A stretch of DNA of 64,000 nt from Bacillota bacterium (GCA_023423045.1 JAFAGA010000068.1:62001-126000); one strand, 5' to 3'; counted from the first letter of the stretch, positions 15,878 through 24,644 are shown. Translations and numbers: made by a program. Notes: generated from the letters alone by a model not told the origin.

Positions 15878-17299
15878 ATGACAAACAAAACGAATCAAAC
15901 CTTATATTTAGAATGCTATTCCGGTATCAGCGGTGACATGACGGTGGCGGCATTGCTTGATCTGGGAGCGGATCAGGAGGTGTTGATGGAGGGATTAAAA
16001 AGCCTGAATGTGGAAGGATATCGGGTGGTTGTTGGAAGAAGGGAAAAAAATAGTATTGATGCTTGCGATTTCGATGTGATTCTTGACGAGGAGCAAGTGA
16101 ATGAGAGTGTTCTTCATGATTCAGGACACGATTGTGATCATGGACATAGCCATGACTACGACCACAATCATGAGCATGGGCACAGCCATGATCACGACCA
16201 CAATCATGATCACGGGCACAGCCATGACCACGATCACAATCATAACCACGGACATAGCCATGTCCCCGAGCATCAACATAACCTGGATTTTGGCCCAATT
16301 CGTTATGGGCACCATGATCATCGCAATCTTAGTATAATTCATGGCATTATTGAGCGTTCCTCCATCACAGAGAATGCCAAGATGATTGCAAAAAGAATAT
16401 TCACAATTGTGGCTGAAGCTGAATCGAAGGCTCATGGTAAGCCGATCGAGGAAGTTCATTTTCATGAGGTGGGGGCTATCGATTCTATCGTAGATATTGT
16501 TGCAGTTGCAATCTGTCTGGATAATCTTAATATCACCGATGTTGTGGTATCACAAATGTATGAGGGCACAGGTTCCATCCGTTGTCAGCATGGACTTCTT
16601 CCGATACCGGTACCTGCTGTAATTAATATCGCATCAGAATATCAATTGCCGCTTCATATCACCGATGTTAAAGGAGAGCTTATCACACCAACAGGCGCGG
16701 CGATCGCAGCAGCAATCAGAACAAAGGACTCTCTGCCAAAGAACATGAAAATCATGAAGATTGGTTTGGGTGCTGGTAAGCGGAGCTACACCGGAGCCAG
16801 CGGCCTGCTCCGTGCAATGCTGATTGAGGGCACCGAAGCTTTGCCGTCTGATATATCTGCTGATAAGGTATGGGTGTTAGAAGCCAATATAGATGATTGC
16901 ACTGGGGAAGCTCTCTCTTATACTATGGAGCTGTTATTCCGACAGGGAGCTAAGGATGTCTATTATACTCCGACCTATATGAAGAAAAACCGTCCCGCTT
17001 ATATGCTTGGCGTGATATGTGATGAGGAAAAGTTGGAGCAGATGGAAGAAATAATATTCTTTCATACGACGACGATTGGTATCCGTAAGACACAGGCAAT
17101 ACGCTCCATTCTTCCCAGGGAGCAGAGGGCAATTGAAACTCCTTATGGGGAGGCTTTGGTGAAGATATGCAGGCACAGAGAGCGGAACTTTTATTATCCG
17201 GAATATGAAAGTGTTAAAAGGTTATGTGAAGTGTCCGGGTTGGATTATATAACTTTGTATCATCTGATACAGGATATTGCAGTCAGGCAGGAAGAATAA
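15878..17299 (+). CDS. larC: Nickel insertase LarC with a histidine-rich repeat
   Basis: Final enzyme of nickel-pincer nucleotide synthesis, a CTP-dependent cyclometallase inserting Ni. It is 473 residues in one uninterrupted frame, whereas the Lactobacillus plantarum gene is split into larC1/larC2 and joined by frameshifting. The start LYLECYSGISGDM and the central HFHEVGAIDSIVDIV are family hallmarks, and KVWVLEANIDDCTGE begins the C-terminal nucleotide-binding part. Residues 80-134 are an exceptional His/Asp stretch made of four 12-residue HGHSHDxDHNHx units, very likely a nickel store or loading site. AATGGAGA is the ribosome binding site. Confidence 0.93.
   Translation: MTNKTNQTLYLECYSGISGDMTVAALLDLGADQEVLMEGLKSLNVEGYRVVVGRREKNSIDACDFDVILDEEQVNESVLHDSGHDCDHGHSHDYDHNHEHGHSHDHDHNHDHGHSHDHDHNHNHGHSHVPEHQHNLDFGPIRYGHHDHRNLSIIHGIIERSSITENAKMIAKRIFTIVAEAESKAHGKPIEEVHFHEVGAIDSIVDIVAVAICLDNLNITDVVVSQMYEGTGSIRCQHGLLPIPVPAVINIASEYQLPLHITDVKGELITPTGAAIAAAIRTKDSLPKNMKIMKIGLGAGKRSYTGASGLLRAMLIEGTEALPSDISADKVWVLEANIDDCTGEALSYTMELLFRQGAKDVYYTPTYMKKNRPAYMLGVICDEEKLEQMEEIIFFHTTTIGIRKTQAIRSILPREQRAIETPYGEALVKICRHRERNFYYPEYESVKRLCEVSGLDYITLYHLIQDIAVRQEE
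16139..16282 (+). repeat. 36-bp tandem repeat coding the LarC histidine tract
   Basis: Four in-frame copies of a 36-base unit encode HGHSHDYDHNHE, HGHSHDHDHNHD, HGHSHDHDHNHN and a degenerate fourth unit. The copies differ at third positions and at a few CAT/GAT/AAT swaps, so the array has drifted and is not freshly expanded. Confidence 0.8.
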
Positions 17300-17360
17300 A
17301 TTTAGGAAAGTAAATTGACTAGGTTTATTGTGACAGATATTGGATTTTGATATGAGGAGC

Positions 17361-17397
17361 ATAGAAAAGATATCATAGAAAAGATATCATAGAAAAG
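17361..17397 (+). repeat. 14-bp direct repeat upstream of larE
   Basis: ATAGAAAAGATATC occurs twice in tandem with a partial third copy, between larC and larE. It contains the palindrome GATATC. It may be replication slippage or binding-site repetition. Confidence 0.6.
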
Positions 17398-17435
17398 TAA
17401 GTCTATTAAGTATAGATAGAAAAGGAATATAGAAC

Positions 17436-18347
17436 ATGAGTATTCAAAAGAAACAAGTTAATAGCAATAAAATGACACATGAAATAGATGGGTTGATGGA
17501 TTTGAACGACATAACTCATATAAAGGAAGAAAACAGGGAGAATTATCTCAAGCTTATTACCTATTTAAGGGAGCATGTCAATGAAGGTATTGGGATAGCA
17601 TTTTCCGGAGGCGTGGACAGCAGCCTTCTTCTGAAGCTGGCCTGTGATGTCGGTAAGCAATACGGAAGACCGGTATTGGCAATCACCTTTGAGACTAAGC
17701 TGCATCCGCATGGAGATCTGGAGGAGGCAACCCGTATGGCATCCGATTTTGGCGCTGTACATAAAGTTATTGAAGTGGACGAATTCTCTGACCCGGAGAT
17801 TCTACACAATCCAGAGGATCGCTGCTATCGCTGTAAAAATCTGTTGTTCCGTGCATTGATTCATAATGCGAACATGGAAGATTATCATTATCTGATGGAC
17901 GGAACGAATTATGATGATCGGAATGTATATCGTCCTGGGATGCAGGCTTTGAAGGAATTGGGTATCCGTAGTCCACTTCTGGAGCTTGAGATAACCAAGG
18001 CACAAATCAGATCTCTTGCTGCCGATTTGGGTATCGCTTCCTCGGATAGGCCATCCGCACCCTGTTTGGCAACCCGTTTGCCCTATGGTACAAAGTTGGA
18101 TTTTGATATATTGGCACGGCTGGATCAGGGAGAACATTATATACGGGCACTTGGTTTTTATAACGTACGCTTGCGCTTACACCAGGATATTTTAAGAATT
18201 GAAGTGGACCAGGCGGATTTTATGACGTTCATGGAGAAACGAGAGAATATCATTAATGAAATGAAAAGGCTTGGGTTCCTCTATATTACATTGGATATGG
18301 AAGGTTTTCGATCCGGAAGTATGGATATTAAGATTCAGAAGATCTGA
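17436..18347 (+). CDS. larE: Pyridinium-3,5-bisthiocarboxylate mononucleotide sulfur transferase LarE
   Basis: PP-loop ATP pyrophosphatase that installs sulfur on the LarB product. The 303-residue protein has the ATP loop AFSGGVDSSLL (55-65). Cys210 in SAPCLATRLPYGT aligns with the sacrificial cysteine (Cys176) of the L. plantarum enzyme. Cys130 and Cys133 in the CYRCK motif give a three-cysteine pattern like that of 4Fe-4S-dependent LarE enzymes such as Thermotoga, so this one may recycle sulfur catalytically. The N-terminal 30 residues are an extension before the conserved core. The start ATG has AAAAGGA upstream. Confidence 0.93.
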   Translation: MSIQKKQVNSNKMTHEIDGLMDLNDITHIKEENRENYLKLITYLREHVNEGIGIAFSGGVDSSLLLKLACDVGKQYGRPVLAITFETKLHPHGDLEEATRMASDFGAVHKVIEVDEFSDPEILHNPEDRCYRCKNLLFRALIHNANMEDYHYLMDGTNYDDRNVYRPGMQALKELGIRSPLLELEITKAQIRSLAADLGIASSDRPSAPCLATRLPYGTKLDFDILARLDQGEHYIRALGFYNVRLRLHQDILRIEVDQADFMTFMEKRENIINEMKRLGFLYITLDMEGFRSGSMDIKIQKI

Positions 18348-18408
18348 GCGTATGATGGATAAATAGATACCAATAGATACAAAAAAATACAAAATCCTTT
18401 GCAAAAGG

Positions 18409-18437
18409 TTTACATTCCGCAGCAAACATAGTATAAT
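18409..18437 (+). promoter_or_regulatory. Promoter of the zinc-ribbon gene
   Basis: TTTACA at 18409-18414 and a perfect TATAAT at 18432-18437 with a 17-base spacer, 32 bases before the start of the small gene at 18470. Confidence 0.7.
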
Positions 18438-18469
18438 GTGAACTAGTACTTCTGTAGGGGGGTAATAAC

Positions 18470-18700
18470 ATGCTACGCATATACATATGTCCAAAGTGTT
18501 ATAATTTAAGAATGGTATCCAGAAAGCCGACTGCTATTTGCTTCCATTGTGGTAATGCGTTAGAAAAATGCGATGTGGAATATGACACCTACATTAATAT
18601 GAATGAAGAAGAACGCAGGGAATTGAAGAATAGATATAAGCAAAGGATGGAGGCTTATCAAGATAAGCTGAATCATTGTTATCAGGAACAGGAAAAGTAG
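18470..18700 (+). CDS. Small zinc-ribbon protein, unknown function
   Basis: A 76-residue protein with a strong AGGGGGG ribosome binding site. Two cysteine pairs near the N-terminus, CPKC (7-10) and CFHC (about 25-28), form a zinc ribbon. The rest is a charged helix rich in Glu, Arg, Lys and Tyr (EEERRELKNRYKQRMEAY). It has no membrane segment. Its own promoter lies just upstream and a weak hairpin follows, so it may be monocistronic. I do not recognise a characterised homologue. Confidence 0.7.
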   Translation: MLRIYICPKCYNLRMVSRKPTAICFHCGNALEKCDVEYDTYINMNEEERRELKNRYKQRMEAYQDKLNHCYQEQEK

Positions 18701-18759
18701 AATAAAAGGAGCCTTTATTTTGTGGGAGAACTTTCCATGATATAGGGTTCTTTTTATGC
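18701..18759 (+). terminator. Weak terminator-like hairpins after the zinc-ribbon gene
   Basis: AAAGG/CCTTT within 18705-18716, followed by ATTTTG, and AGAAC (18727-18731) with GTTCT (18747-18751), followed by TTTTA, are both possible. Neither is strong. Confidence 0.35.
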
Positions 18760-18791
18760 ATTTATGAGATGACGGCGAAGTGAGGTTGGCT

Positions 18792-20654
18792 ATGGTTAAG
18801 AAGATTATAGATAGAAAGCTGGTAGTAAGAAGATTGTTCTTATTGCTGGGAGATATTGTTGTTATTATTTTATCCAGCGGGATGGGGTTATTACTTCGGT
18901 TTGATCTGAATCCTTCCAGGGTGCATAGTCAGTTTATAGAATCGGTGTGGACTTATCTTCCTGTCAATCTTATTGTCACACTTTTGATATTTTACATCCT
19001 TAAGCTATATCATAGCCTGTGGAGATATGCCAGTGTCATGGAGATGCAGAATGTTTTTACCGCATGCATGCTGTCTGCGCTCTTCCAATTTGCAGGATTA
19101 AGAATATTGCATCTGCCGGTCCCTAGAAGTTATTATTTTCTATATGCGGGGGTACTTCTATTATTTACCTTGGGGCTGCGGTTCTCCTATCGCTTTTTTC
19201 GTTCGATTTTACACAATAGCCGTACGGATGCAGAGATCAATAATGTTATGATAATTGGGGCGGGGGACGCCGCCAGTGCTATTATTAAAGAAATAAATAC
19301 CAGCGAGCATATCAACAATACGGTTGTGAAGTGCATCATTGATGATGCACAGGAGAAGCAGGGGAGCTACATCCATGGAATTAAGGTGACGGGAACCAGG
19401 GATAATATCCTGGACTGTGTCGGTATCTATCATATCAATGAGATCATTATCGCTATGCCGTCCGTATCCAAGAGGACGATTAAAGATATCGTTGAAATCT
19501 GTAACCAAACGGATTGCGAGCTAAAGATCCTTCCCGGAATGTATCAATTTATGAACAATGAGGTCTCGGTGAGTAATCTGCGGAATGTTGAGGTAGAAGA
19601 TTTGCTGGGCAGGGATTCTATTAAGGTGGATCTCGATTCAATCATGGGCTATGTTGAAGACAAGGTCATCCTGGTTACCGGTGGTGGCGGTTCTATAGGA
19701 AGTGAGCTATGCCGACAGCTTGCAGCGAAGAATCCAAAGCAGCTCATTATCATTGATATCTATGAGAACAATGCATATGATATCCAGCAGGAGCTGCTAA
19801 AGAAATATCCGGAATTGAATCTGGTGGTATTAATTGCTTCCGTAAGGAATTCAGCAAGAGTGAATTATATATTTAAGACGTATAAGCCCCAGATTGTATA
19901 TCATGCCGCGGCTCATAAGCATGTTCCGTTGATGGAGGACAGTCCGAATGAGGCAATCAAGAACAATGTCCTGGGAACTTGGAAGACGGTACAGGCAGCA
20001 GATCTATATGGTGCAGAAAAGTTTGTATTAATTTCAACAGATAAGGCGGTTAACCCTACGAATATTATGGGGGCATCAAAGCGTATCTGTGAGATGATTG
20101 TACAGACGTATAATAATCGATCCAATACAGAATTTGTAGCGGTGCGTTTTGGTAATGTATTGGGGTCAAATGGCAGTGTTATTCCGCTATTCAAGAAACA
20201 GATCGCTGCCGGAGGCCCGGTGACGGTGACTCACCCTGATATTATTCGGTACTTTATGACGATTCCTGAAGCTGTATCCCTTGTATTGCAAGCAGGAGCA
20301 TATGCGGAGGGTGGAGAGATATTCGTGTTGGATATGGGAGAACCGGTTAAAATTCTTGATTTAGCTGAAAATCTGATACGACTTTCCGGATATAGACCCA
20401 ATGAGGATATTATGATTGAATTTAGCGGACTCCGTCCTGGTGAGAAGCTATATGAGGAGTTACTCATGGATGAGGAAGGCTTAGCGGATACGGAGAATAA
20501 GATGATACATATTGGCAAGCCGATTGATTTTGATGAGGATAGGTTTTTGCAGCAGTTGGAGGAATTGAAGGAACTATGTCCGCTGGAGCCTCAGGAGATT
20601 CGGAAGATGATTCGGAAGATTGTTCCTACCTATGTGATACAGAAGGGAAAATGA
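18792..20654 (+). CDS. Membrane-bound UDP-N-acetylhexosamine 4,6-dehydratase, CapD/WbpM/FlaA1 type
   Basis: Polysaccharide biosynthesis dehydratase converting UDP-GlcNAc or a related UDP-sugar to the 4-keto-6-deoxy intermediate. With ATG 18792 it has 620 residues. Four membrane helices lie in the first 150 residues, then a Rossmann-like domain (VMIIGAGDAASAI), then the SDR dehydratase with ILVTGGGGSIGSEL near 295 and STDKAVNPTNIMGASKR. Met replaces the usual SDR tyrosine, as is normal in this family. ATG 18792 has GTGAGG 6 bases upstream, while a GTG at 18780 would add four residues. It stands at the head of the polysaccharide locus but has host-like base composition. Confidence 0.9.
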   Translation: MVKKIIDRKLVVRRLFLLLGDIVVIILSSGMGLLLRFDLNPSRVHSQFIESVWTYLPVNLIVTLLIFYILKLYHSLWRYASVMEMQNVFTACMLSALFQFAGLRILHLPVPRSYYFLYAGVLLLFTLGLRFSYRFFRSILHNSRTDAEINNVMIIGAGDAASAIIKEINTSEHINNTVVKCIIDDAQEKQGSYIHGIKVTGTRDNILDCVGIYHINEIIIAMPSVSKRTIKDIVEICNQTDCELKILPGMYQFMNNEVSVSNLRNVEVEDLLGRDSIKVDLDSIMGYVEDKVILVTGGGGSIGSELCRQLAAKNPKQLIIIDIYENNAYDIQQELLKKYPELNLVVLIASVRNSARVNYIFKTYKPQIVYHAAAHKHVPLMEDSPNEAIKNNVLGTWKTVQAADLYGAEKFVLISTDKAVNPTNIMGASKRICEMIVQTYNNRSNTEFVAVRFGNVLGSNGSVIPLFKKQIAAGGPVTVTHPDIIRYFMTIPEAVSLVLQAGAYAEGGEIFVLDMGEPVKILDLAENLIRLSGYRPNEDIMIEFSGLRPGEKLYEELLMDEEGLADTENKMIHIGKPIDFDEDRFLQQLEELKELCPLEPQEIRKMIRKIVPTYVIQKGK

Positions 20655-20694
20655 GGTAAAGTATAGCAGTAAAGTGATTTGATGGAAAATATAC

Positions 20695-20723
20695 TTGACA
20701 GAATTATATTAAAAGGATAGACT
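20695..20723 (+). promoter_or_regulatory. Promoter before the MarR-type regulator
   Basis: Exact TTGACA at 20695-20700 and TAGACT at 20718-20723 with 17-base spacing, about 90 bases before the regulator start. Confidence 0.5.
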
Positions 20724-20766
20724 TGAATTAGCGTTTGATTTTCGAACACTAATTGAATATTACTCG

Positions 20767-20782
20767 CTAAGGATTTCCTTAG
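20767..20782 (+). promoter_or_regulatory. Palindrome upstream of the regulator, possible operator
   Basis: CTAAGGA and TCCTTAG are separated by two bases, 33 bases before the TTG start of the regulator. A short near-perfect dyad here would suit autoregulation by a winged-helix dimer. There is no experimental or comparative support in the window. Confidence 0.35.
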
Positions 20783-20814
20783 AATAAAATAACTGGATAA
20801 AAGAGGAGATATTA

Positions 20815-21381
20815 TTGCCTGAGAAAGAGAGTCTTTTATTGGATAATGAATATATTATAATGTCGGAAGTGGCAGAAAATGAGAATATAACTCAGCGGGA
20901 TCTTTCAAGAAAGCTGGGGGTCTCTGTAAGTACGGTCAATATTCTGATGAATAAGATGATAAGAGAAGGCCTTATAAAGATGAATCAGGTATCTCAAAAG
21001 CAAGTACTCTATATGCTGACACCTGTAGGTATGATGGAAAAAGCACAAAAAACGGTCAGATACTTGAAAGCCCATTATAGAGCTATATATGAAACAAAAG
21101 AAAAGATTAAATCTATTCTGGATTATTTGAATAGAGAAAATGATGTGATCTATGTGTTGATGTATAACGATGAAATGGGTGAGATGCTTAATATAGCAAT
21201 ACATGAATATAAATCAATGCATAGTAATTTAAGTATAAGGATGATTCGTAGTATGTTAGATATTGATGTGAAGGGTCATAAATCAGCGATATTATTACAT
21301 ATGGCTGTGGATAAAGATGTAATGAATGAATATAAAGATATCAGAGATTTGGAAATTGTAAATCTGGCTGAGAGATTATAA
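20815..21381 (+). CDS. MarR-family winged-helix regulator of polysaccharide genes
   Basis: A 188-residue DNA-binding protein starting at TTG 20815 with GAGGAGA 7 bases upstream. Residues about 20-75 form a winged helix (ITQRDLSRKLGVSVSTVNILMNK is split by its turn). The next piece, LTPVGMMEKAQKTVRYLK, matches the ending of EPS-associated MarR-like regulators. A roughly 90-residue C-terminal extension (YVLMYNDEMGEMLNIA) is unusual for the short EPS-associated form and could be a sensing or receiver-like domain. The location at the head of the AT-rich sugar cluster supports control of that cluster. Confidence 0.75.
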   Translation: MPEKESLLLDNEYIIMSEVAENENITQRDLSRKLGVSVSTVNILMNKMIREGLIKMNQVSQKQVLYMLTPVGMMEKAQKTVRYLKAHYRAIYETKEKIKSILDYLNRENDVIYVLMYNDEMGEMLNIAIHEYKSMHSNLSIRMIRSMLDIDVKGHKSAILLHMAVDKDVMNEYKDIRDLEIVNLAERL

Positions 21382-21463
21382 ATGTTTCAGTAGCTGTTCC
21401 AAGATTAACTGGATTTAAAAGAATGGCAGAAGAAAGAGTTAGTATTACTAATCGGAAAACCGT

Positions 21464-21656
21464 AGAAAGAATGTATTCTACTTCTCGATCATTTAGGTAA
21501 TATATTTAATCAGCTTCTTATAGATAATTTTGATGAGGTATGTCTGTCTAGTGGTGTCCTTAGCTATGAAGATGGGATAGTAAAGTGCAGTGTACATGGT
21601 AGTGGGGATGAAGGCGAGGCAGATGAAGAACAGGTGAAAGAAGTGCCTTGGTTGTG
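21464..21656 (+). pseudogene. Unassigned coding remnant in the 583-base gap before the sugar cluster
   Basis: The gap 21382-21964 holds no intact gene. An open frame without a credible start reads IFNQLLIDNFDEVCLSSG, continues with YEDGIVKCSVHGSGDEG and ends with VKEVPWL and a TGA at 21656. The acidic, protein-like composition suggests a decayed gene rather than noise, but I cannot assign a family. A second short frame just before it (21402-21500) may belong to the same broken gene through a frameshift. Confidence 0.3.
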
Positions 21657-21776
21657 ATGAAATAATGATGTAAGGATGAAAAAACTGAAATGTAGTCGGA
21701 TTACAAAGTCAGACTACTACTTAAAGCCGTTAAAATCAAAGGTTTCATGGTTTTGTAGTCTATGTAGACAGAAAAA

Positions 21777-21804
21777 TTGTAAACGCTCTGATTGGATGTA
21801 TAAA
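21777..21804 (+). promoter_or_regulatory. Candidate promoter of the AT-rich polysaccharide operon
   Basis: TTGTAA at 21777-21782 and TATAAA at 21799-21804 with a 16-base spacer, about 160 bases before the phosphoglycosyltransferase. An imperfect dyad TAGTC...GACTA at about 21692-21718 lies upstream. Confidence 0.45.
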
Positions 21805-21964
21805 TCGATATGAGTATGGTGAAAGAATAAACACAATATATGGTATAAAAGCGGGAATATAATACATGGAAAGCACGATATATTGATTTTTGCTAGAAAT
21901 TTACATGGATTAGGGAATTAGATGCTCTAAAGCATCACTCAATACATAAGCAGGAGGAACTAAC

Positions 21965-22588
21965 ATGGTTTACTTAAAAATCAAAAGATTAATAGATATA
22001 ATACTTTCATTACTCGGACTTATCATATTATCTCCTGTTTTTTTAATACTTATATTAGCAATCAAGGTTGACTCCTCTGGACCTGTTCTCTTTAAACAGA
22101 AGAGAGTCGGTATCCATAAGAGTCATTTTCACATATTGAAGTTTAGAACAATGAGGATTGATACGCCGAAGGATACTCCAACACATCTTTTAGAGAATCC
22201 TGATCAGTGGATTACTAAGGTAGGTAAGTTCCTACGTAGAACATCTCTGGACGAACTACCTCAAATCATCAATATCTTTAAGGGTGAGATGAGTATCATC
22301 GGTCCAAGACCTGCACTGTGGAATCAGTATGACCTAATTGAAGAGAGGGACAAGTACGGTGCTAATGATGTGCCTGTTGGTCTTACAGGATGGGCGCAGA
22401 TTAACGGTAGAGATGAACTTGAGATTGACGTTAAGGCAAAGTTTGATGGAGAGTATGCTGAGAAGATTGGGTTTTTAATGGATGTCAGATGCTTCTTTGG
22501 GACGATATTTAGTGTTCTTAGAAGTGATGGTGTTGTTGAAGGTGGGACTGTAACGAAAAAAGCTGATAAAGAGTTAGTGAAACATTAG
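21965..22588 (+). CDS. Undecaprenyl-phosphate sugar phosphotransferase, small (PglC-like) form
   Basis: Monotopic phosphoglycosyltransferase that starts the repeat unit by moving a sugar-1-phosphate from a UDP-sugar to undecaprenyl phosphate. The 207-residue protein has one N-terminal membrane re-entrant helix (LIDIILSLLGLIILSPVFLI). The core motifs VDSSGPVLFKQKRVG, HILKFRTM, the catalytic Asp-Glu dyad in TSLDELPQ and MSIIGPRPA follow. It lacks the four-helix N-terminal region of WcaJ/WbaP. GCAGGAGG precedes the ATG. It is the first gene of the AT-rich train, with 10 bases to the next gene. Substrate is not determined by sequence. A UDP-di-N-acetyl or N-acetyl amino sugar is likely from the neighbours. 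Confidence 0.92.
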   Translation: MVYLKIKRLIDIILSLLGLIILSPVFLILILAIKVDSSGPVLFKQKRVGIHKSHFHILKFRTMRIDTPKDTPTHLLENPDQWITKVGKFLRRTSLDELPQIINIFKGEMSIIGPRPALWNQYDLIEERDKYGANDVPVGLTGWAQINGRDELEIDVKAKFDGEYAEKIGFLMDVRCFFGTIFSVLRSDGVVEGGTVTKKADKELVKH

Positions 22589-22598
22589 GGGTGAGCAG

Positions 22599-23489
22599 AT
22601 GTTGTTAGTGACAGGGATTACAGGACACACAGGTAGATATTTCTTACAAGAATTAATAGATCATAAATACGAAGGGCCAATCCGTTGCATCGTTAGGGAG
22701 ACATCTGACACTTCAATGTTGGATAACAATGGATTAAATATTGAGAAGGTTCATGGAGACCTCAACAACAAGGAGTTCGTAAGAAAAGTTATGAATGGTG
22801 TAGATAATATCATGCACATCTATAATATTCATCATTCTCCTTTGATTGTTGAAGTAGCTATCGAGAATAATGTGAAACGAGCAATTTTAGTTCATACAAC
22901 AGGAATTTATTCAAACTTCAAATATGCATCTCAAGGTTATAAAGATGTCGAGAAGAAAGTCTTAGAACTGACTTCAAAATCAAATTGTCCCACAAAAGTT
23001 ACAATTCTTAGACCAACGATGATCTATGGTGACCTTTGTGATAGCAATATGAGTAAGTTTATAAGGATGATAGATAGATTGAGGATTATGCCAGTCATTA
23101 ATGGCGGTAAGAGTTTAATACAGCCAGTTAACGCTAGAGACTTGGGAAAAGCATTCTATACAGTTCTTATATCTCCTGAAAAAACAGTTGGAAAAGCATA
23201 TGACCTATCAGGGGAGAAGCCTCTACAGATGATAGAAGTTTTTAAAATGATAAGCGATAACCTTAATAAGAAAACAACCTTTGTCAGTGTTCCTTTAGGA
23301 TTTGGGGTTCTACTTGCCCCAATAGCCAAGTTATTGACTCTTGGAAAAATAGATTATGTAGAAAGAGTGCAACGTATGGGTGAAGACAGAAGTTATCCTC
23401 ATGCCGAAGCCAAGAAAGACTTCAAATATAATCCGATGAGTTTTGAAGAGGGCATTCAAATTGAAGTAAATCAATATTTAAAGAAATAA
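22599..23489 (+). CDS. NAD-dependent epimerase/dehydratase-like SDR protein
   Basis: A 296-residue extended or atypical SDR enzyme. The N-terminus VTGITGHTGRYF supplies the TGxxGxxG dinucleotide loop. An ALVHTTGIYSN-like Ser/Thr strand follows, and YKDVEKK gives the YxxxK pair. It probably acts on a sugar nucleotide or on the lipid-linked sugar just loaded by the upstream phosphoglycosyltransferase, as in WbpV/Gne-type pairings, but the reaction is not defined. The C-terminal third has a hydrophobic stretch (LGFGVLLAPIAKLLTLG), unusual for a soluble SDR and hinting at membrane association. It is tightly coupled to the upstream gene. Confidence 0.75.
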   Translation: MLLVTGITGHTGRYFLQELIDHKYEGPIRCIVRETSDTSMLDNNGLNIEKVHGDLNNKEFVRKVMNGVDNIMHIYNIHHSPLIVEVAIENNVKRAILVHTTGIYSNFKYASQGYKDVEKKVLELTSKSNCPTKVTILRPTMIYGDLCDSNMSKFIRMIDRLRIMPVINGGKSLIQPVNARDLGKAFYTVLISPEKTVGKAYDLSGEKPLQMIEVFKMISDNLNKKTTFVSVPLGFGVLLAPIAKLLTLGKIDYVERVQRMGEDRSYPHAEAKKDFKYNPMSFEEGIQIEVNQYLKK

Positions 23490-23516
23490 CTATGTGATGA
23501 AAGTAGGACTAACAAT

Positions 23517-24626
23517 GTGAAGATAGCTGTACTCTCAAGCCATACGTCATCACTATTTTGGTTTCGTATGGATATGATGAAAGATTTTATAAAACATGGG
23601 CATTCTGTTATCGCCTTAGGACCAGAACCCAAATCAAACTGGAAGAGCAAGTTTGAGGAAAATGGAATTCATTATAAGCAACTCTTTGTAGAAAGAAATG
23701 GTATAAATCCTTTTAATGATTTAAGGGCGTATCGAGAACTAAAGCAATTTATGAAAGAAGAGAAGCCAGACAAAGTATTTGCATATCAAGCAAAAACTGT
23801 AGTTTATGGAAGTCTTGCAGCAAAATCTAATGGCATTACTGAAGTATATCCACTGATAGCAGGTCTGGGATCGATTTTCAGGGGAGAAGGTCTTAAAAAT
23901 AAAATAATAAAAATGATTATGAAGACAGAATATCGATTAGCATGTAATGCAAGCAAGAAGGTGTTTTTTCAAAACAACGATGACAAAAATGAATTTGTAA
24001 ACAACGGGCTAATTAAAGAAGATAAAATCGTGATTATTAATGGATCAGGTGTTAACCTTGAGAAGTTTAGACCAGAACCATTGCCTGACGTACCGGCATT
24101 CTTATTTATCGGTAGATTAATCAAAGATAAAGGTGTAATGGAGTATTTAGATGCCTGCGAGAGAGTTAAGGCTGAATATCCTGAAGTAAGATGCTTACTT
24201 GTGGGACCTTATGATAGTAATCCTTCAGCTATGAAGCCTGAAGAACTACAGCCATTTATTGATCAGGGGATCATTGAGTATTTTGGAGAGCAGACGGATG
24301 TTAGACCTTATTTAAAACAGTGTAGCACTTATGTTTTACCTTCTTATCATGAAGGAACACCTAAAACGGTACTCGAAGCAATGGCAATAGGGCGATCAAT
24401 TATTACCAGTGATGCTCCTGGATGTAGAGAAACTGTTACAGATGGATATAATGGGTTTCTTGTGTCTGTTAAAGATGTAAATGGTTTAGTTGATAAGATG
24501 AGAATTCTAGTAGAAGATCAAGAAACAAATAGTATTATGGCAGAACGTAGTTTGAAACTTGCCAAAGAGAAATATGATGTGAATTTAGTCAATAAATCTA
24601 TTATGAAAACTATGGGATTATTATAG
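23517..24626 (+). CDS. Glycosyltransferase family 4
   Basis: Retaining GT-B glycosyltransferase, 369 residues, starting at GTG 23517 (the ATG at 23515 runs straight into a stop). The N-terminal acceptor domain starts AVLSSHTSSLFWFR. The donor domain has LFIGRLIKDKGVMEYLDA, and the EX7E motif is in HEGTPKTVLEAMAIG near residue 280. It resembles PglA-type N-acetylhexosaminyl transferases that add the second sugar. It is cytoplasmic and membrane-associated. It lies between the SDR and the UDP-sugar dehydrogenase genes. Confidence 0.88.
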   Translation: MKIAVLSSHTSSLFWFRMDMMKDFIKHGHSVIALGPEPKSNWKSKFEENGIHYKQLFVERNGINPFNDLRAYRELKQFMKEEKPDKVFAYQAKTVVYGSLAAKSNGITEVYPLIAGLGSIFRGEGLKNKIIKMIMKTEYRLACNASKKVFFQNNDDKNEFVNNGLIKEDKIVIINGSGVNLEKFRPEPLPDVPAFLFIGRLIKDKGVMEYLDACERVKAEYPEVRCLLVGPYDSNPSAMKPEELQPFIDQGIIEYFGEQTDVRPYLKQCSTYVLPSYHEGTPKTVLEAMAIGRSIITSDAPGCRETVTDGYNGFLVSVKDVNGLVDKMRILVEDQETNSIMAERSLKLAKEKYDVNLVNKSIMKTMGLL

Positions 24627-24644
24627 TGAGAAGGAGTAGTCAAA

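Noticed and set aside
16139..16282. The His-coding repeat as a CRISPR-like array
   Set aside because: Units are contiguous, in frame and without spacers. They encode a metal-binding tract in LarC.
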